From CAZUAQ01 sp964618455 (GTDB lineage Bacteria; Planctomycetota; Phycisphaerae; UBA1845; PWPN01), in NCBI GenBank assembly GCA_964618455.1, contig CAZUAQ010000024.1:1-64000 (forward strand): 64,000 bases of DNA, given 5' to 3'. Shown here in pieces: positions 48,705 through 56,918 of the stretch (its first letter is position 1; the number at the start of each line of letters is the position of its first letter). The notes under the pieces were generated by a model. The model saw only the letters and a list, made by a program, of their open reading frames with translations. It had not been told where the DNA came from and did no database searches. The translations under genes and the position numbers were made by a program.

Positions 48705-49306
48705 ATGCGCACCGTAGAGCAGTTCATACCCTTTTCCCTATCTTCATTTTGCAGGGCGATTCGTGATTATGTCAGCAAAGCGGCATTATTTGCTTGACAT
48801 GGTCCGGTAAATCGTTTTACATATGGGCATCAAATCAGACATCACTCTTAAGAGATCTTCTTATGGGTGATCTGGAACGTGGAGGAGTTCTCGACCTGAC
48901 CCCCAAAAGACGCACTTGCGACCTTTTCACGTCCGACTCGGGAACTTGAAACATTGACATATTCCATGGGTGCACAGGATGCCTCTCGCTTCGGGAGTTG
49001 TCCGGCAGGAGAAATTTCCGCACGGCACCGCGCGTGATACGCGGACCGATCGCCCGGTCCGAGATCGTCACCACGATCTTGTTCGGCCCGAACGGGCAGC
49101 ATTGTCATTGCGGGCCTTGTCGTACCACCCATCGTGGAACGAATGTCCAACGCCAGTCTGTGTCGCCACCACGGCGAAATCAGGCGTCAGGGAACGCCCG
49201 CGCTTGAGTTGCGCGCGAATTGAGAGTCTTACGCGGTGTTTCGAAGCTATGGGATGGACCCATACTGGTTTCATCGCCCACTGTCCAGAGGAAGGAGTAC
49301 AGTGAT
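48705..49306. other. Intergenic leader of the third hydrolase
   Basis: Six hundred bases without a convincing gene. It begins AT-rich with a promoter candidate at 48794 and continues as a GC-rich stretch with several small dyads (for example around 49030-49100), possibly a structured leader. No known riboswitch pattern recognised. Confidence 0.5.
48794..48823 (+). promoter_or_regulatory. Candidate promoter of the third secreted hydrolase
   Basis: Perfect TTGACA (48794-48799) with TACATA (48818-48823) after 18 bases, or TTACAT after 17. The pair closely resembles that at 33066-33094, before another hydrolase with the same C-terminal module. The start codon is about 480 bases downstream. Confidence 0.45.
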
Positions 49307-52300
49307 ATGAGATGCAGGAAGGAGTCACTCGGAGGTTTCCTGGCCATCATGGTGCTGGCAAGCAGCACCTCGGGCCTGGAAATCATCAACGTTTCGACCA
49401 ACGCATCGTCGGTCGGGTTGTACGAGTTGTTCGAGGTGCAGTTCGACCTCGATACCGACTACACCAACGAGTTCGATCCCGACGAGATCGACGTGACCAT
49501 GACGTTCACCGGCCCTTCGTCCACGGTGCGCGAGATCCCGTGCTACTGGACGGACCAGAGCCCAGCCTGGCGCGCGCGGATCGCGCCGCTTGAACTCGGC
49601 GCCCATACGTGCGTGATCACCGCCGAGGACGATCAGAGCCAGTCGGACACGCACACGGTCAACTTCACCGGCGTGTCTTCCACGAGCAAGGGATACGTCG
49701 GCCTGGATTCCCGGAACCCGTACTACATGATCTTCAGCGACGGGACGCCGTACATCCCCATGGGGCACAACCTGTGCTGGCAGTTCCGCGACGCCAACTA
49801 CGACGATTATCTCAACAACATGGGCGCCCATGGTGAAAACTGGTCGCGCCTCTGGGCTGGAGATTTCGGTCAGGGCCTCGAATGGGGCCACAACGAGGAA
49901 CCCCAGTACGCCGGCCTCGGCACCTACTCCCAGAACAATGCCGAGCAACTCGAATGGATGCTGGATGTCGCCAAGACGAACGGCGTCTATTACCAGATCT
50001 GCTTCGACTCCTTTACCGCCTGGAACCACGACACCTTTGCGAGCTGGGACATCAACCCGTTCAACAACGACAACGGCGGACCGCTCGGGGCGCCCATCGG
50101 CGTCTTCACCGATGCCACGACAAAGGAGTATTTCAAGAAGCGCTACCGCTACTACGTGGCCCGTTACGCCTGGCATCCCAACGTGCTGGCCTGGGAGTTC
50201 TGGAACGAGGCCGATGCCATCGGTTCCGGCGGTCCCTGGAGTCAGACTTACCACACGAATCGTCAGGTCGCCGCCGACTGGCACGAGGAAATGGGCGCGT
50301 ACATCAAGTCTATCGATCCCTACGATCACCTGATCACCACGTCATACGTCTACCCGTTCCAAGACCAGGATCTCTATCCGGAAATCTGGAACCTGCCTGA
50401 GATGGACGTGGTCAACCTGCATCAGTATGACATCAACGTACCCGTCAGCCACGTTGACATGATTGTGGCCGCACGGCAGTTCAACAAGCCAAGCATTTTC
50501 GGCGAGGGGAATCAATTCGCGAACAGTGGGGATCAGGAGAGCCTGGATCCCGGCGGCATTACCGTCCACAACCAGAACTGGGCGGGTGTCGTCTCCGAGG
50601 GCGGTACCGTCATGTCCTGGTGGTGGGGCGGGTACATCCACGACAATAACCTTTACTACCGGTGGGACGGCGTTGTCGGCTTCACCCAGGGTGAAGACTG
50701 GGCCCCGCTGGACTTTGATCCGGTGACTGTCACCAAGCTGACCGGCCCGAGCAACATGACCTTCTATGGCTCGGCCACGAACGATCACGCCATCGTCTGG
50801 GTCCACAACCAGTCCGGCGGACAGGTCTATAACCTCAGCTTCGATCTCCCCCAGGTCACGGTGAATTCCGTCGAGGCCGAGTGGTGGAACACGGGCAACG
50901 GCACCGTCATCCAGACCGATACCGTGACCCGCCAGAACGGCATCCTGACGTTCAGTTCGCCGCCGGTCGCCAACGACATCGCCCTCAAGGTCAAGCCTTC
51001 CGTTCCTCAACCCACGATCGGGCTGTCCGTCGCCACACTGACGCCCAGCGCGGAGGAAGGCAATAACGCTTCAGCCGAGTCGTTCACGATTCAGAATACC
51101 GGCAGTGTGACGCTGAATTACACGCTCAGCGATGACGCGAGTTGGTTGAGCCTGAGTCCCACGAGCGGCTCGAGCACCGGCGAGGCCGACACCATCAACG
51201 TCACCTACGCGACGTCGGGGCTGTCCGCGGGGACGTACTACGCCACCATCACCGCGACCGACTCGGCGGCGACGAACAACCCGCAGACCATCGCCGTCAC
51301 GCTGACGATCACGCCTGTGGGCGGTATCGCGCTGACCAACGGTGACTTCTCCAACGGACTGACCGGTTGGACGCAATGGACCGAGCGCGGCAGCATCAGC
51401 TTCGCGAATAACGCCGGGCGAGGCCATGTCAGCGGGAATAACATCAACGGCGGACTGTGGCAGCAGTTCAGCACCGGCGGCACCGGTACGCCGATCGACA
51501 TCACCGGCTGGTGGGAGTCGAACCCGACCACCGCCAACAACCAGTGGGCGGAGGTGCTCGTCATCAACGGCAGCCGAACCCCGGTGAACGGGCAGGACGT
51601 CAACGACGGCCAGTCCGATGTCGTCATGATCTACAAGAACGACACGTGGGCAACGCCCGGCGGGTGGTCCGGCAGCATGGATCAGACCGCGCCGGTGGCG
51701 AACGTCGGCACGTTCACCGCCGACGGCAGCGTGGCCACGATCATTCTCAAGGTCGGCAACGCCGGCGGCAGTACCAACGGCGCCCTGTTCGACAACCTTT
51801 CCCTGGTGGCCGGGACGCCGCAGTCCCCGACGATCGCCCTGAACACGTCGTCGCTTTCGCCCTCGACCGACGAGGGCAGCAGCCCCGCAAATGACACGTT
51901 CACCGTGTCCAACAGCGGCGGCGGCACGCTGAGCTACAGCGTCAGCGACGATCAATCCTGGATGAGCGTCAGCCCGACGACCGGCACAAGTACCGGCGAA
52001 GCCGACACCATCACGGTGAGTTACTCCGCCGGGGCGCTCGCGCCGGGTACCTACAACGGGACGATCACCGTGTCGGATTCGGCCGCGACGAACAACCCGC
52101 AGACCATCGCGGTCGCGCTGACGGTCAACGCGCTGCCTGCCACGATCACGCTGAACACGTCGTCGTTGTCGCCCTCGACCGATGAGGGCAGCAGCCCCGC
52201 GAATGACACGTTCACCGTGCAGAACACGGGAGGAAGCACGCCGCTCTACTACATGGTGGCCGATGACGCCTCCTGGCTGAGTGTCAGTCCGGCCACCGGC

Positions 52301-52930
52301 GACAGCACGGGCGAGGCCGACACCATCACGGTGAGCTACGCGACCGGCTCGCTCTCCGCCGGGACGCACAACGCCACGATCACCGTCTCGGATCCGAATG
52401 CGACCAACAATCCGCAGACGATTGCCGTGACGTTGACCGTGAATGCGACTGGTGGAACGACCGTGGCGGAGGACTTCGAAACCATGCCGAGCTGGTCGTC
52501 GAGCTACGATGCCGGCTGGGGCAGCGCCGCCAACTGGTACATCGTCTCCGGTGGCCAGTCGGGGGATGCCCTCGAGGTCTCACGCGGCTCACAGGGATCC
52601 TCGGCGAAGGTGAAGACGTACACGATCGACGCCAACACCGACTACACCATCTCGGTCTACATCCGCTGCCCAAGCTTCGGCGGCGTCTACTGGGCCGAGT
52701 GCGCGTACAAGCTCGGCTCCCATACCGCCTCGGACTTCGACAACAATGGCGGCTCGTGGACCATGATCAAGAAGTTCGACAGTGGAGCCAACGGCAACGG
52801 CGACGTATGGACGCAGTATTCGCTCAACTTCAACAGCGGATCGAATACACAGATCAGCGTCGGGCACAAGCTCGGCTCCTCCGGTGGAGGCGGACCGGCG
52901 GTTCGTTGGGATACGCTCCGAATCGAGTGA
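49307..52930 (+). CDS. Large secreted glycoside hydrolase with DUF5060-like domain, three BACON-like domains and shared C-terminal module
   Basis: About 1207 residues from ATG 49307, preceded by AGGAAGGAG (49289-49297); signal peptide to about residue 22. A DUF5060-like Ig domain (about 25-121) precedes a clan-A TIM barrel (about 130-520) opening YYMIFSDGTPYIPMGHN, with LAWEFWNEAD (Glu about 301) and PSIFGEGNQF (Glu about 400). Then come a BACON-like domain, the TNGDFSNGLTGW cassette found also in the 36192 protein, two tandem BACON-like domains (each with LSPSTDEGSSPANDTFTV), and the shared module. Probably exported; catalytic family not assigned. It is the largest protein in the window. Confidence 0.87.
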   Translation: MRCRKESLGGFLAIMVLASSTSGLEIINVSTNASSVGLYELFEVQFDLDTDYTNEFDPDEIDVTMTFTGPSSTVREIPCYWTDQSPAWRARIAPLELGAHTCVITAEDDQSQSDTHTVNFTGVSSTSKGYVGLDSRNPYYMIFSDGTPYIPMGHNLCWQFRDANYDDYLNNMGAHGENWSRLWAGDFGQGLEWGHNEEPQYAGLGTYSQNNAEQLEWMLDVAKTNGVYYQICFDSFTAWNHDTFASWDINPFNNDNGGPLGAPIGVFTDATTKEYFKKRYRYYVARYAWHPNVLAWEFWNEADAIGSGGPWSQTYHTNRQVAADWHEEMGAYIKSIDPYDHLITTSYVYPFQDQDLYPEIWNLPEMDVVNLHQYDINVPVSHVDMIVAARQFNKPSIFGEGNQFANSGDQESLDPGGITVHNQNWAGVVSEGGTVMSWWWGGYIHDNNLYYRWDGVVGFTQGEDWAPLDFDPVTVTKLTGPSNMTFYGSATNDHAIVWVHNQSGGQVYNLSFDLPQVTVNSVEAEWWNTGNGTVIQTDTVTRQNGILTFSSPPVANDIALKVKPSVPQPTIGLSVATLTPSAEEGNNASAESFTIQNTGSVTLNYTLSDDASWLSLSPTSGSSTGEADTINVTYATSGLSAGTYYATITATDSAATNNPQTIAVTLTITPVGGIALTNGDFSNGLTGWTQWTERGSISFANNAGRGHVSGNNINGGLWQQFSTGGTGTPIDITGWWESNPTTANNQWAEVLVINGSRTPVNGQDVNDGQSDVVMIYKNDTWATPGGWSGSMDQTAPVANVGTFTADGSVATIILKVGNAGGSTNGALFDNLSLVAGTPQSPTIALNTSSLSPSTDEGSSPANDTFTVSNSGGGTLSYSVSDDQSWMSVSPTTGTSTGEADTITVSYSAGALAPGTYNGTITVSDSAATNNPQTIAVALTVNALPATITLNTSSLSPSTDEGSSPANDTFTVQNTGGSTPLYYMVADDASWLSVSPATGDSTGEADTITVSYATGSLSAGTHNATITVSDPNATNNPQTIAVTLTVNATGGTTVAEDFETMPSWSSSYDAGWGSAANWYIVSGGQSGDALEVSRGSQGSSAKVKTYTIDANTDYTISVYIRCPSFGGVYWAECAYKLGSHTASDFDNNGGSWTMIKKFDSGANGNGDVWTQYSLNFNSGSNTQISVGHKLGSSGGGGPAVRWDTLRIE

Positions 52931-52967
52931 TCTGATGGGAGTGGATCCGCTGACCTTCATCAAACCG

Positions 52968-53002
52968 ACGAGCCCGGCCTCTTGAACAAAGGCCGGGCTC
53001 GT
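52968..53002. terminator. Palindrome between the third hydrolase and the nucleotidyltransferase
   Basis: A perfect 13-bp stem, ACGAGCCCGGCCT with AGGCCGGGCTCGT, and a nine-base loop. It lies 38 bases after the plus-strand stop and 22 before the end of the minus-strand gene, so it can serve both. The stem is nearly identical to that at 54839-54875. No long T-run. Confidence 0.7.
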
Positions 53003-53023
53003 TGTCTTGGATTATCTGCGAAA

Positions 53024-53806
53024 TCAAAGGGTTTCCAGACGCGCACGCACGATGAAATCATTCAATGCGGGCAAGGCGGAATCCTTATCGGGGAGCGCGC
53101 TGCTCTCCCGTGCATCTTCCAGTTCCCGTATGAGTCTCTCGAACATGCTCTGATGAAACTCGAGATCCACGTTCGTCAGACGCAGGGCCTCGCTTCCGGA
53201 GATCTTCGCGTCTATCAGGTCATCGATGATTGAGAGTCGGAATTCGTCATTCAGATGACGCAGGTTCGCTTCGATTCGGCCGGTACGCATCAAGTGAATT
53301 CCCGTGAGAAGCACGCGATACACATAGAGCAGTGGCTTGACCCGAGGTGGTGATTCCTTGGCGAACAATTTCCATTGAGATTGCGAGAACCCGAGATAGT
53401 GATTGGCGTGAGTCTTGGTGATGCATTGCTTACCCAGATGCTTGAGTTCGTCATGGAGCAGAGTCGAGTGGACGACCAGCGGCGAGTAAAGCTGTTCAAG
53501 TACATAGCCGTTGGGCTTCAGCATGAGGCGAGCGAACTTGGCAAGATCATGAGTCACCAGATCCAGTTCGATCCCGTCGTGATCGCCGGATCTTTCAATG
53601 GTCTCCTGTGAGCCCGTCAATCCGAGCACTTCGCGAGCAGGGAGTACATGGACGCCCCGCAGATCATAGTCGGAATCTTCAGAATGGAATCCATAGAGAT
53701 GGGCTCCGCTTATCGTCGCAAAGACCAGGGGATACGAAGCTTGATCCACATGGCGCTGTAATAACTTTCGCGCAGATGGAGGAAACATCGACAAGGCATC
53801 CGACAT
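53024..53806 (-). CDS. RlaP-like nucleotidyltransferase (first)
   Basis: About 260 residues. The N-terminal part has the polymerase-beta-superfamily pattern of the RlaP/DUF2204 branch: ISGAHLYGFHSEDSDYDLRGVHVLP, with GAHLYGF and the S-D-x-D metal pair followed by RG, then a third acidic strand IELDLVTHDLAKF. The second half is helical (LLYVYRVLLTGIHLMRTG). Family members are predicted RNA- or nucleotide-modifying enzymes; function untested. It is followed by a palindrome and preceded 64 bases upstream by a related gene, so the two form a pair. No ribosome-binding site is clear. Confidence 0.8.
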   Translation of the reverse strand: MSDALSMFPPSARKLLQRHVDQASYPLVFATISGAHLYGFHSEDSDYDLRGVHVLPAREVLGLTGSQETIERSGDHDGIELDLVTHDLAKFARLMLKPNGYVLEQLYSPLVVHSTLLHDELKHLGKQCITKTHANHYLGFSQSQWKLFAKESPPRVKPLLYVYRVLLTGIHLMRTGRIEANLRHLNDEFRLSIIDDLIDAKISGSEALRLTNVDLEFHQSMFERLIRELEDARESSALPDKDSALPALNDFIVRARLETL

Positions 53807-53869
53807 GATGGGTCCCAGTAAGAATGTCAGGAAGAGGCAACCAAGTGTACGAAAATCGTAGCTCGTGGT

Positions 53870-54814
53870 TCAGGCTTGGGCAACCATGCTCGACCGCGCT
53901 CGGACGAGATAGTCATTGATGCGTCGGTAGTCAGGGCGATCCGGTAGAGGCGTCGACTCAACGGCCTCGTCGAACTCAGCGTGAAGCTTCAATCGCCAAG
54001 CGTTCACTTCATCCCACGACATAGCTTCATCCCGGATTGCCAGGAGGCGATCTCGATGGGCTTCGACGCGTACCGGCACGGTTCCCTCCCTGAGCAAATG
54101 AATGCCTGAGAGCAGCAGCCGAATCAGGTGCATGGCATGCTTGGGCTTGACGCGACCGGCGTTTCTCATGTCACGGTTCATCTTCTTGAATTGTGAGAGG
54201 ACGTAGCCGTTATATGTCGCGTAGACCAATTTTGAGAGAAACGCCTCCTTCATATCCAAGAGTTCACGGGCAATGGGCTGGACGTCTTCGACGAGGGGGG
54301 AGTAGATACTCTCGAGAATGTTCGGATTGGCCTTCAATGCGAGCACGAGAAACTTCTGGAGTTCCCAATAGCATTCCTGAGTCGCGTGGTTTTCCAGTTG
54401 TTGCGGTACGCCGTGCAGCGACCAATGCAGCTCCGCAGGGGGAAGATAGATGCCGCGACGATCCGTGTCACTTTCCTCGTGCTCCAAGCCGTAGGCCCGT
54501 GATCCTACGATGCAACGGTAGATCACGTATCTCTCGAGGTCGTATTCGAGCAGTGCCCCCCGACTTGCCATCCGAATACCTTCTGACTGGTGTTGACTGA
54601 GCACTTCGATCTCACGCCTTCTAACGGTGGACTCCGTACCATTTACGAATCGGACGCGATACGCGTGATCTGGATCACTGGGAGTTTCCACGATGATGCC
54701 AACGATCCCGGCGGGGCTGCTCTGCCCACCCCCGATCGGTTGGGTGTCCACTTTCGTGATAATTCGTGTGCCTGCGGCAAGTATGGCGCGCGGATTGACA
54801 TGAGATGCAGCCAC
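53870..54814 (-). CDS. RlaP-like nucleotidyltransferase with N-terminal beta domain (second)
   Basis: About 314 residues from GTG 54814, with GGAG seven bases upstream. An N-terminal SH3-like beta domain (about 10-72, AGTRIITKVDTQ ... RVRFVNGTESTVRRREIEVL) precedes the nucleotidyltransferase pattern VGSRAYGLEHEESDTDRRGIYLPP and the same helical half (HAMHLIRLLLSGIHLLREGTV). It is paralogous to the gene downstream, with low identity outside the motif blocks, so it is not a recent duplicate. The metal pair reads S-D-T-D here instead of S-D-Y-D. Likely cotranscribed with its neighbour. Confidence 0.82.
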   Translation of the reverse strand: MAASHVNPRAILAAGTRIITKVDTQPIGGGQSSPAGIVGIIVETPSDPDHAYRVRFVNGTESTVRRREIEVLSQHQSEGIRMASRGALLEYDLERYVIYRCIVGSRAYGLEHEESDTDRRGIYLPPAELHWSLHGVPQQLENHATQECYWELQKFLVLALKANPNILESIYSPLVEDVQPIARELLDMKEAFLSKLVYATYNGYVLSQFKKMNRDMRNAGRVKPKHAMHLIRLLLSGIHLLREGTVPVRVEAHRDRLLAIRDEAMSWDEVNAWRLKLHAEFDEAVESTPLPDRPDYRRINDYLVRARSSMVAQA

Positions 54815-54838
54815 GGAGCGTCTCCAAGAGATTCAATG

Positions 54839-54875
54839 AACGAGCCCGGCCATTGTAACAAAGGCCGGGCTCGTT
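54839..54875. terminator. Palindrome upstream of the nucleotidyltransferase pair
   Basis: AACGAGCCCGGCC (54839-54851) pairs with GGCCGGGCTCGTT (54863-54875) around an 11-base loop. It lies between the start of the second nucleotidyltransferase gene and the end of the minus-strand lipoprotein gene at 54904, so it probably terminates the latter. Its stem differs from that at 52968-53002 at the ends only. Confidence 0.7.
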
Positions 54876-54903
54876 TTGTGCGGTTGATATGTTTCGCCCG
54901 CGA

Positions 54904-56670
54904 TCAGGGCGTGTTGAGGAAAAAGTGAACCGGGCTGTTCAGTCCCGTGTTGACGCCTTGAAGCGTTCGATCCGGGGCCACCGTCCCCGACAGCGCGGCG
55001 AACCCCTCGAAATCAAACACCGCGTTCGCCGTCTGATCCAGCAACAGGCCGTGGCCCAGCGGGTCGATGATCAGGTCCGCCAGGCTCGACGCACCCGGGA
55101 TCGTGATGGTTACGCTCGAGTTCGCAAGGCTGTTGAGCGTCGAGGCGTTATCGAACCGGTAAACCTGCCCTCCGGTACGATCGGCCACGAACATCTCGTC
55201 ATCGGCGGTCACCACCACGGCGCTGATGTAGCCGAAGCTCGTGCTCTCGATGGTGCGATCGGGGGCCACGACGCCGTTCAGCGTGGACGCGTTCGCGAAC
55301 ACCAGGATCGAGTTGCTGGTGTCATCGACGACATACAGTTCATCCGTATCCGCCAGGAAGAGATCCACCGGATTCAACGTTGAGAACGTGGAGACCCGGA
55401 TGTCCTGCGCGGGGACGATGTCCCCACTGAAAGCAGGAGTCGAGGCGAAGGCGAAGACGTGAATGGAGGCGTTACCGCCATCACCCACGAAAAGCTGATC
55501 CGTACCCGGGTCATACTCGAGCGACACCGGCGTGCCCATGAGCGTGTTGCTGCCCTGGACCGTACGGTTCGGGGCGATGTCCCCGGAGATATTGGCGACC
55601 GTATCGGCATTGGAATACACCGTGATCGACGGCGTGAGCGGCGTTCCCAGGTTCAACACAACCAACTCATCAGCGCTGTTCACGACGATGGCCTGCGGCG
55701 AGCTCAAACCCGTCGTCGCGCCGGTCAACTGCGCGTCGGGAATCACGTCGCCGTCGATGTCGGCGTACTCGTCAAGATCGTGCGCAATGACGCTGGTATC
55801 CGTGGAGCTGACGATGAACAGTTGAGATCCCAGCGTCACGGTAACGGTTACCGTGTCGGTATCGGTCGCGTCGGCATCGTCCGTGACCGTGAGTTCGAAC
55901 GTCAGTGTTTCCACGCTCACCGGAGCGGTAAACACTGGCGTGGCGGTGTCGGCGTTCTGCAGCGTGACGTTCGTGCCGGCGGTCTGCGTCCAGGCATAAG
56001 TCAGCGGCATGCCTTCGGGATCGGAACTGCCGGATCCGTCGAGGTTCACCGCGGCGCCCACCGCCACCGTCTGGTTCGTGCCCGCCTCGGCGATGGGGGC
56101 CTCGTTCGTCGGGTCGGGATCGGGATCCGGATCGGGGTCCGTGTCACCCGGATCGTCTTCCAGCGGCGGTTCCACGATCGTGAAGCTCTCGGTCATCGAG
56201 GTAGGAATATAGATTCCGGAACACCCCTGGTTCAGAAACAGATCTGCGTCCAATGTCAATGTATACGTGTAATCGCCGGCAGGGAGCGGTCCACCTTCAT
56301 GGAGATTTACCGCTCTCGCAGGGTAAGCTCCTCCAACGCCATTGATGGATTGGCTGTCGTCCCACGCAGGCCACTCGCGTTCATAGACCAAGTCGCCGTT
56401 GGCATCGCGCACTTCGAAGGATTCGGTGATCTGTTCCAGAATGTCGACAGCTTCGTTTTCGTCGCCGGTGGAATACCTGCGCGAGAACTGGAGAACGGCA
56501 TCCACGGTCGTCTGCGGATCCGGGGAAAGCAGGGTGCCAAGAAACTCCGTTTCGCTGCACGCGCCTCCCGGCGTCACCTCCGTCAGTTCGGGACAGCCCG
56601 CTGTTAGCGGAATCATTGCACACAGGGCGGGGATGACAAGAGCACGTAGGGTGAACACGCGAGATGCCAT
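54904..56670 (-). CDS. Surface lipoprotein with REJ/PKD-like domain and beta-propeller-like repeats
   Basis: About 588 residues. Signal peptide and lipobox (MIPLTAGC). A first unknown domain (about 25-150) is followed by an acidic DPDPDPDPDP linker, an REJ/PKD-like Ig domain (PIAEAGTNQTVAVGAAVNLDG, about 175-275) and a region of repeats of about 50 residues (SPQAIVVNSADELVV, DPGTDQLFVGDG, ADTDELYVVDD, TADDEMFVADR), like an NHL/beta-propeller with units ending in NRTVQG or DRTIE. ATG 56670 has AGGAGG five bases upstream. Probably a cell-surface binding protein; no ligand inferred. Confidence 0.8.
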   Translation of the reverse strand: MASRVFTLRALVIPALCAMIPLTAGCPELTEVTPGGACSETEFLGTLLSPDPQTTVDAVLQFSRRYSTGDENEAVDILEQITESFEVRDANGDLVYEREWPAWDDSQSINGVGGAYPARAVNLHEGGPLPAGDYTYTLTLDADLFLNQGCSGIYIPTSMTESFTIVEPPLEDDPGDTDPDPDPDPDPTNEAPIAEAGTNQTVAVGAAVNLDGSGSSDPEGMPLTYAWTQTAGTNVTLQNADTATPVFTAPVSVETLTFELTVTDDADATDTDTVTVTVTLGSQLFIVSSTDTSVIAHDLDEYADIDGDVIPDAQLTGATTGLSSPQAIVVNSADELVVLNLGTPLTPSITVYSNADTVANISGDIAPNRTVQGSNTLMGTPVSLEYDPGTDQLFVGDGGNASIHVFAFASTPAFSGDIVPAQDIRVSTFSTLNPVDLFLADTDELYVVDDTSNSILVFANASTLNGVVAPDRTIESTSFGYISAVVVTADDEMFVADRTGGQVYRFDNASTLNSLANSSVTITIPGASSLADLIIDPLGHGLLLDQTANAVFDFEGFAALSGTVAPDRTLQGVNTGLNSPVHFFLNTP

Positions 56671-56847
56671 GACGGCCTCCTGACTGGGAAGATGGATTTC
56701 GTTGGGCCCGAGTTCATTCGAGTGGGACAGGCGCTTCATGGTACTCCGCTCCGATGCTGCAAAGCAATATCGTATCACCTGTATATTGGTGCCCTGGCGG
56801 GAGAATCTGTCGTTTGCGCGGGGGCATCCCACTTCAGGTAAACCATG

Positions 56848-56882
56848 AAAAAAGGGCGTTCAACCGTGATGATCGAACGCCC
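56848..56882 (-). terminator. Rho-independent terminator of the S41 protease gene
   Basis: Read on the minus strand: GGGCGTTC (56875-56882), loop, GAACGCCC (56854-56861) and TTTTTT (56848-56853). It lies 37 bases past the stop codon of the protease gene at 56919. Confidence 0.85.
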
Positions 56883-56918
56883 CGCGGGGTTTCAAGTTTT
56901 TTGAAGAGCCGGCCCTGA

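Noticed and set aside
51071..52369. 432-codon minus-strand frame opposite the BACON repeats
   Set aside because: Repeat-derived antisense frame.
52968..54875. Nucleotidyltransferase pair as a transposon with terminal inverted repeats
   Set aside because: The palindromes are self-complementary hairpins at gene ends, no transposase or target duplication is visible, and each can be explained as a terminator.
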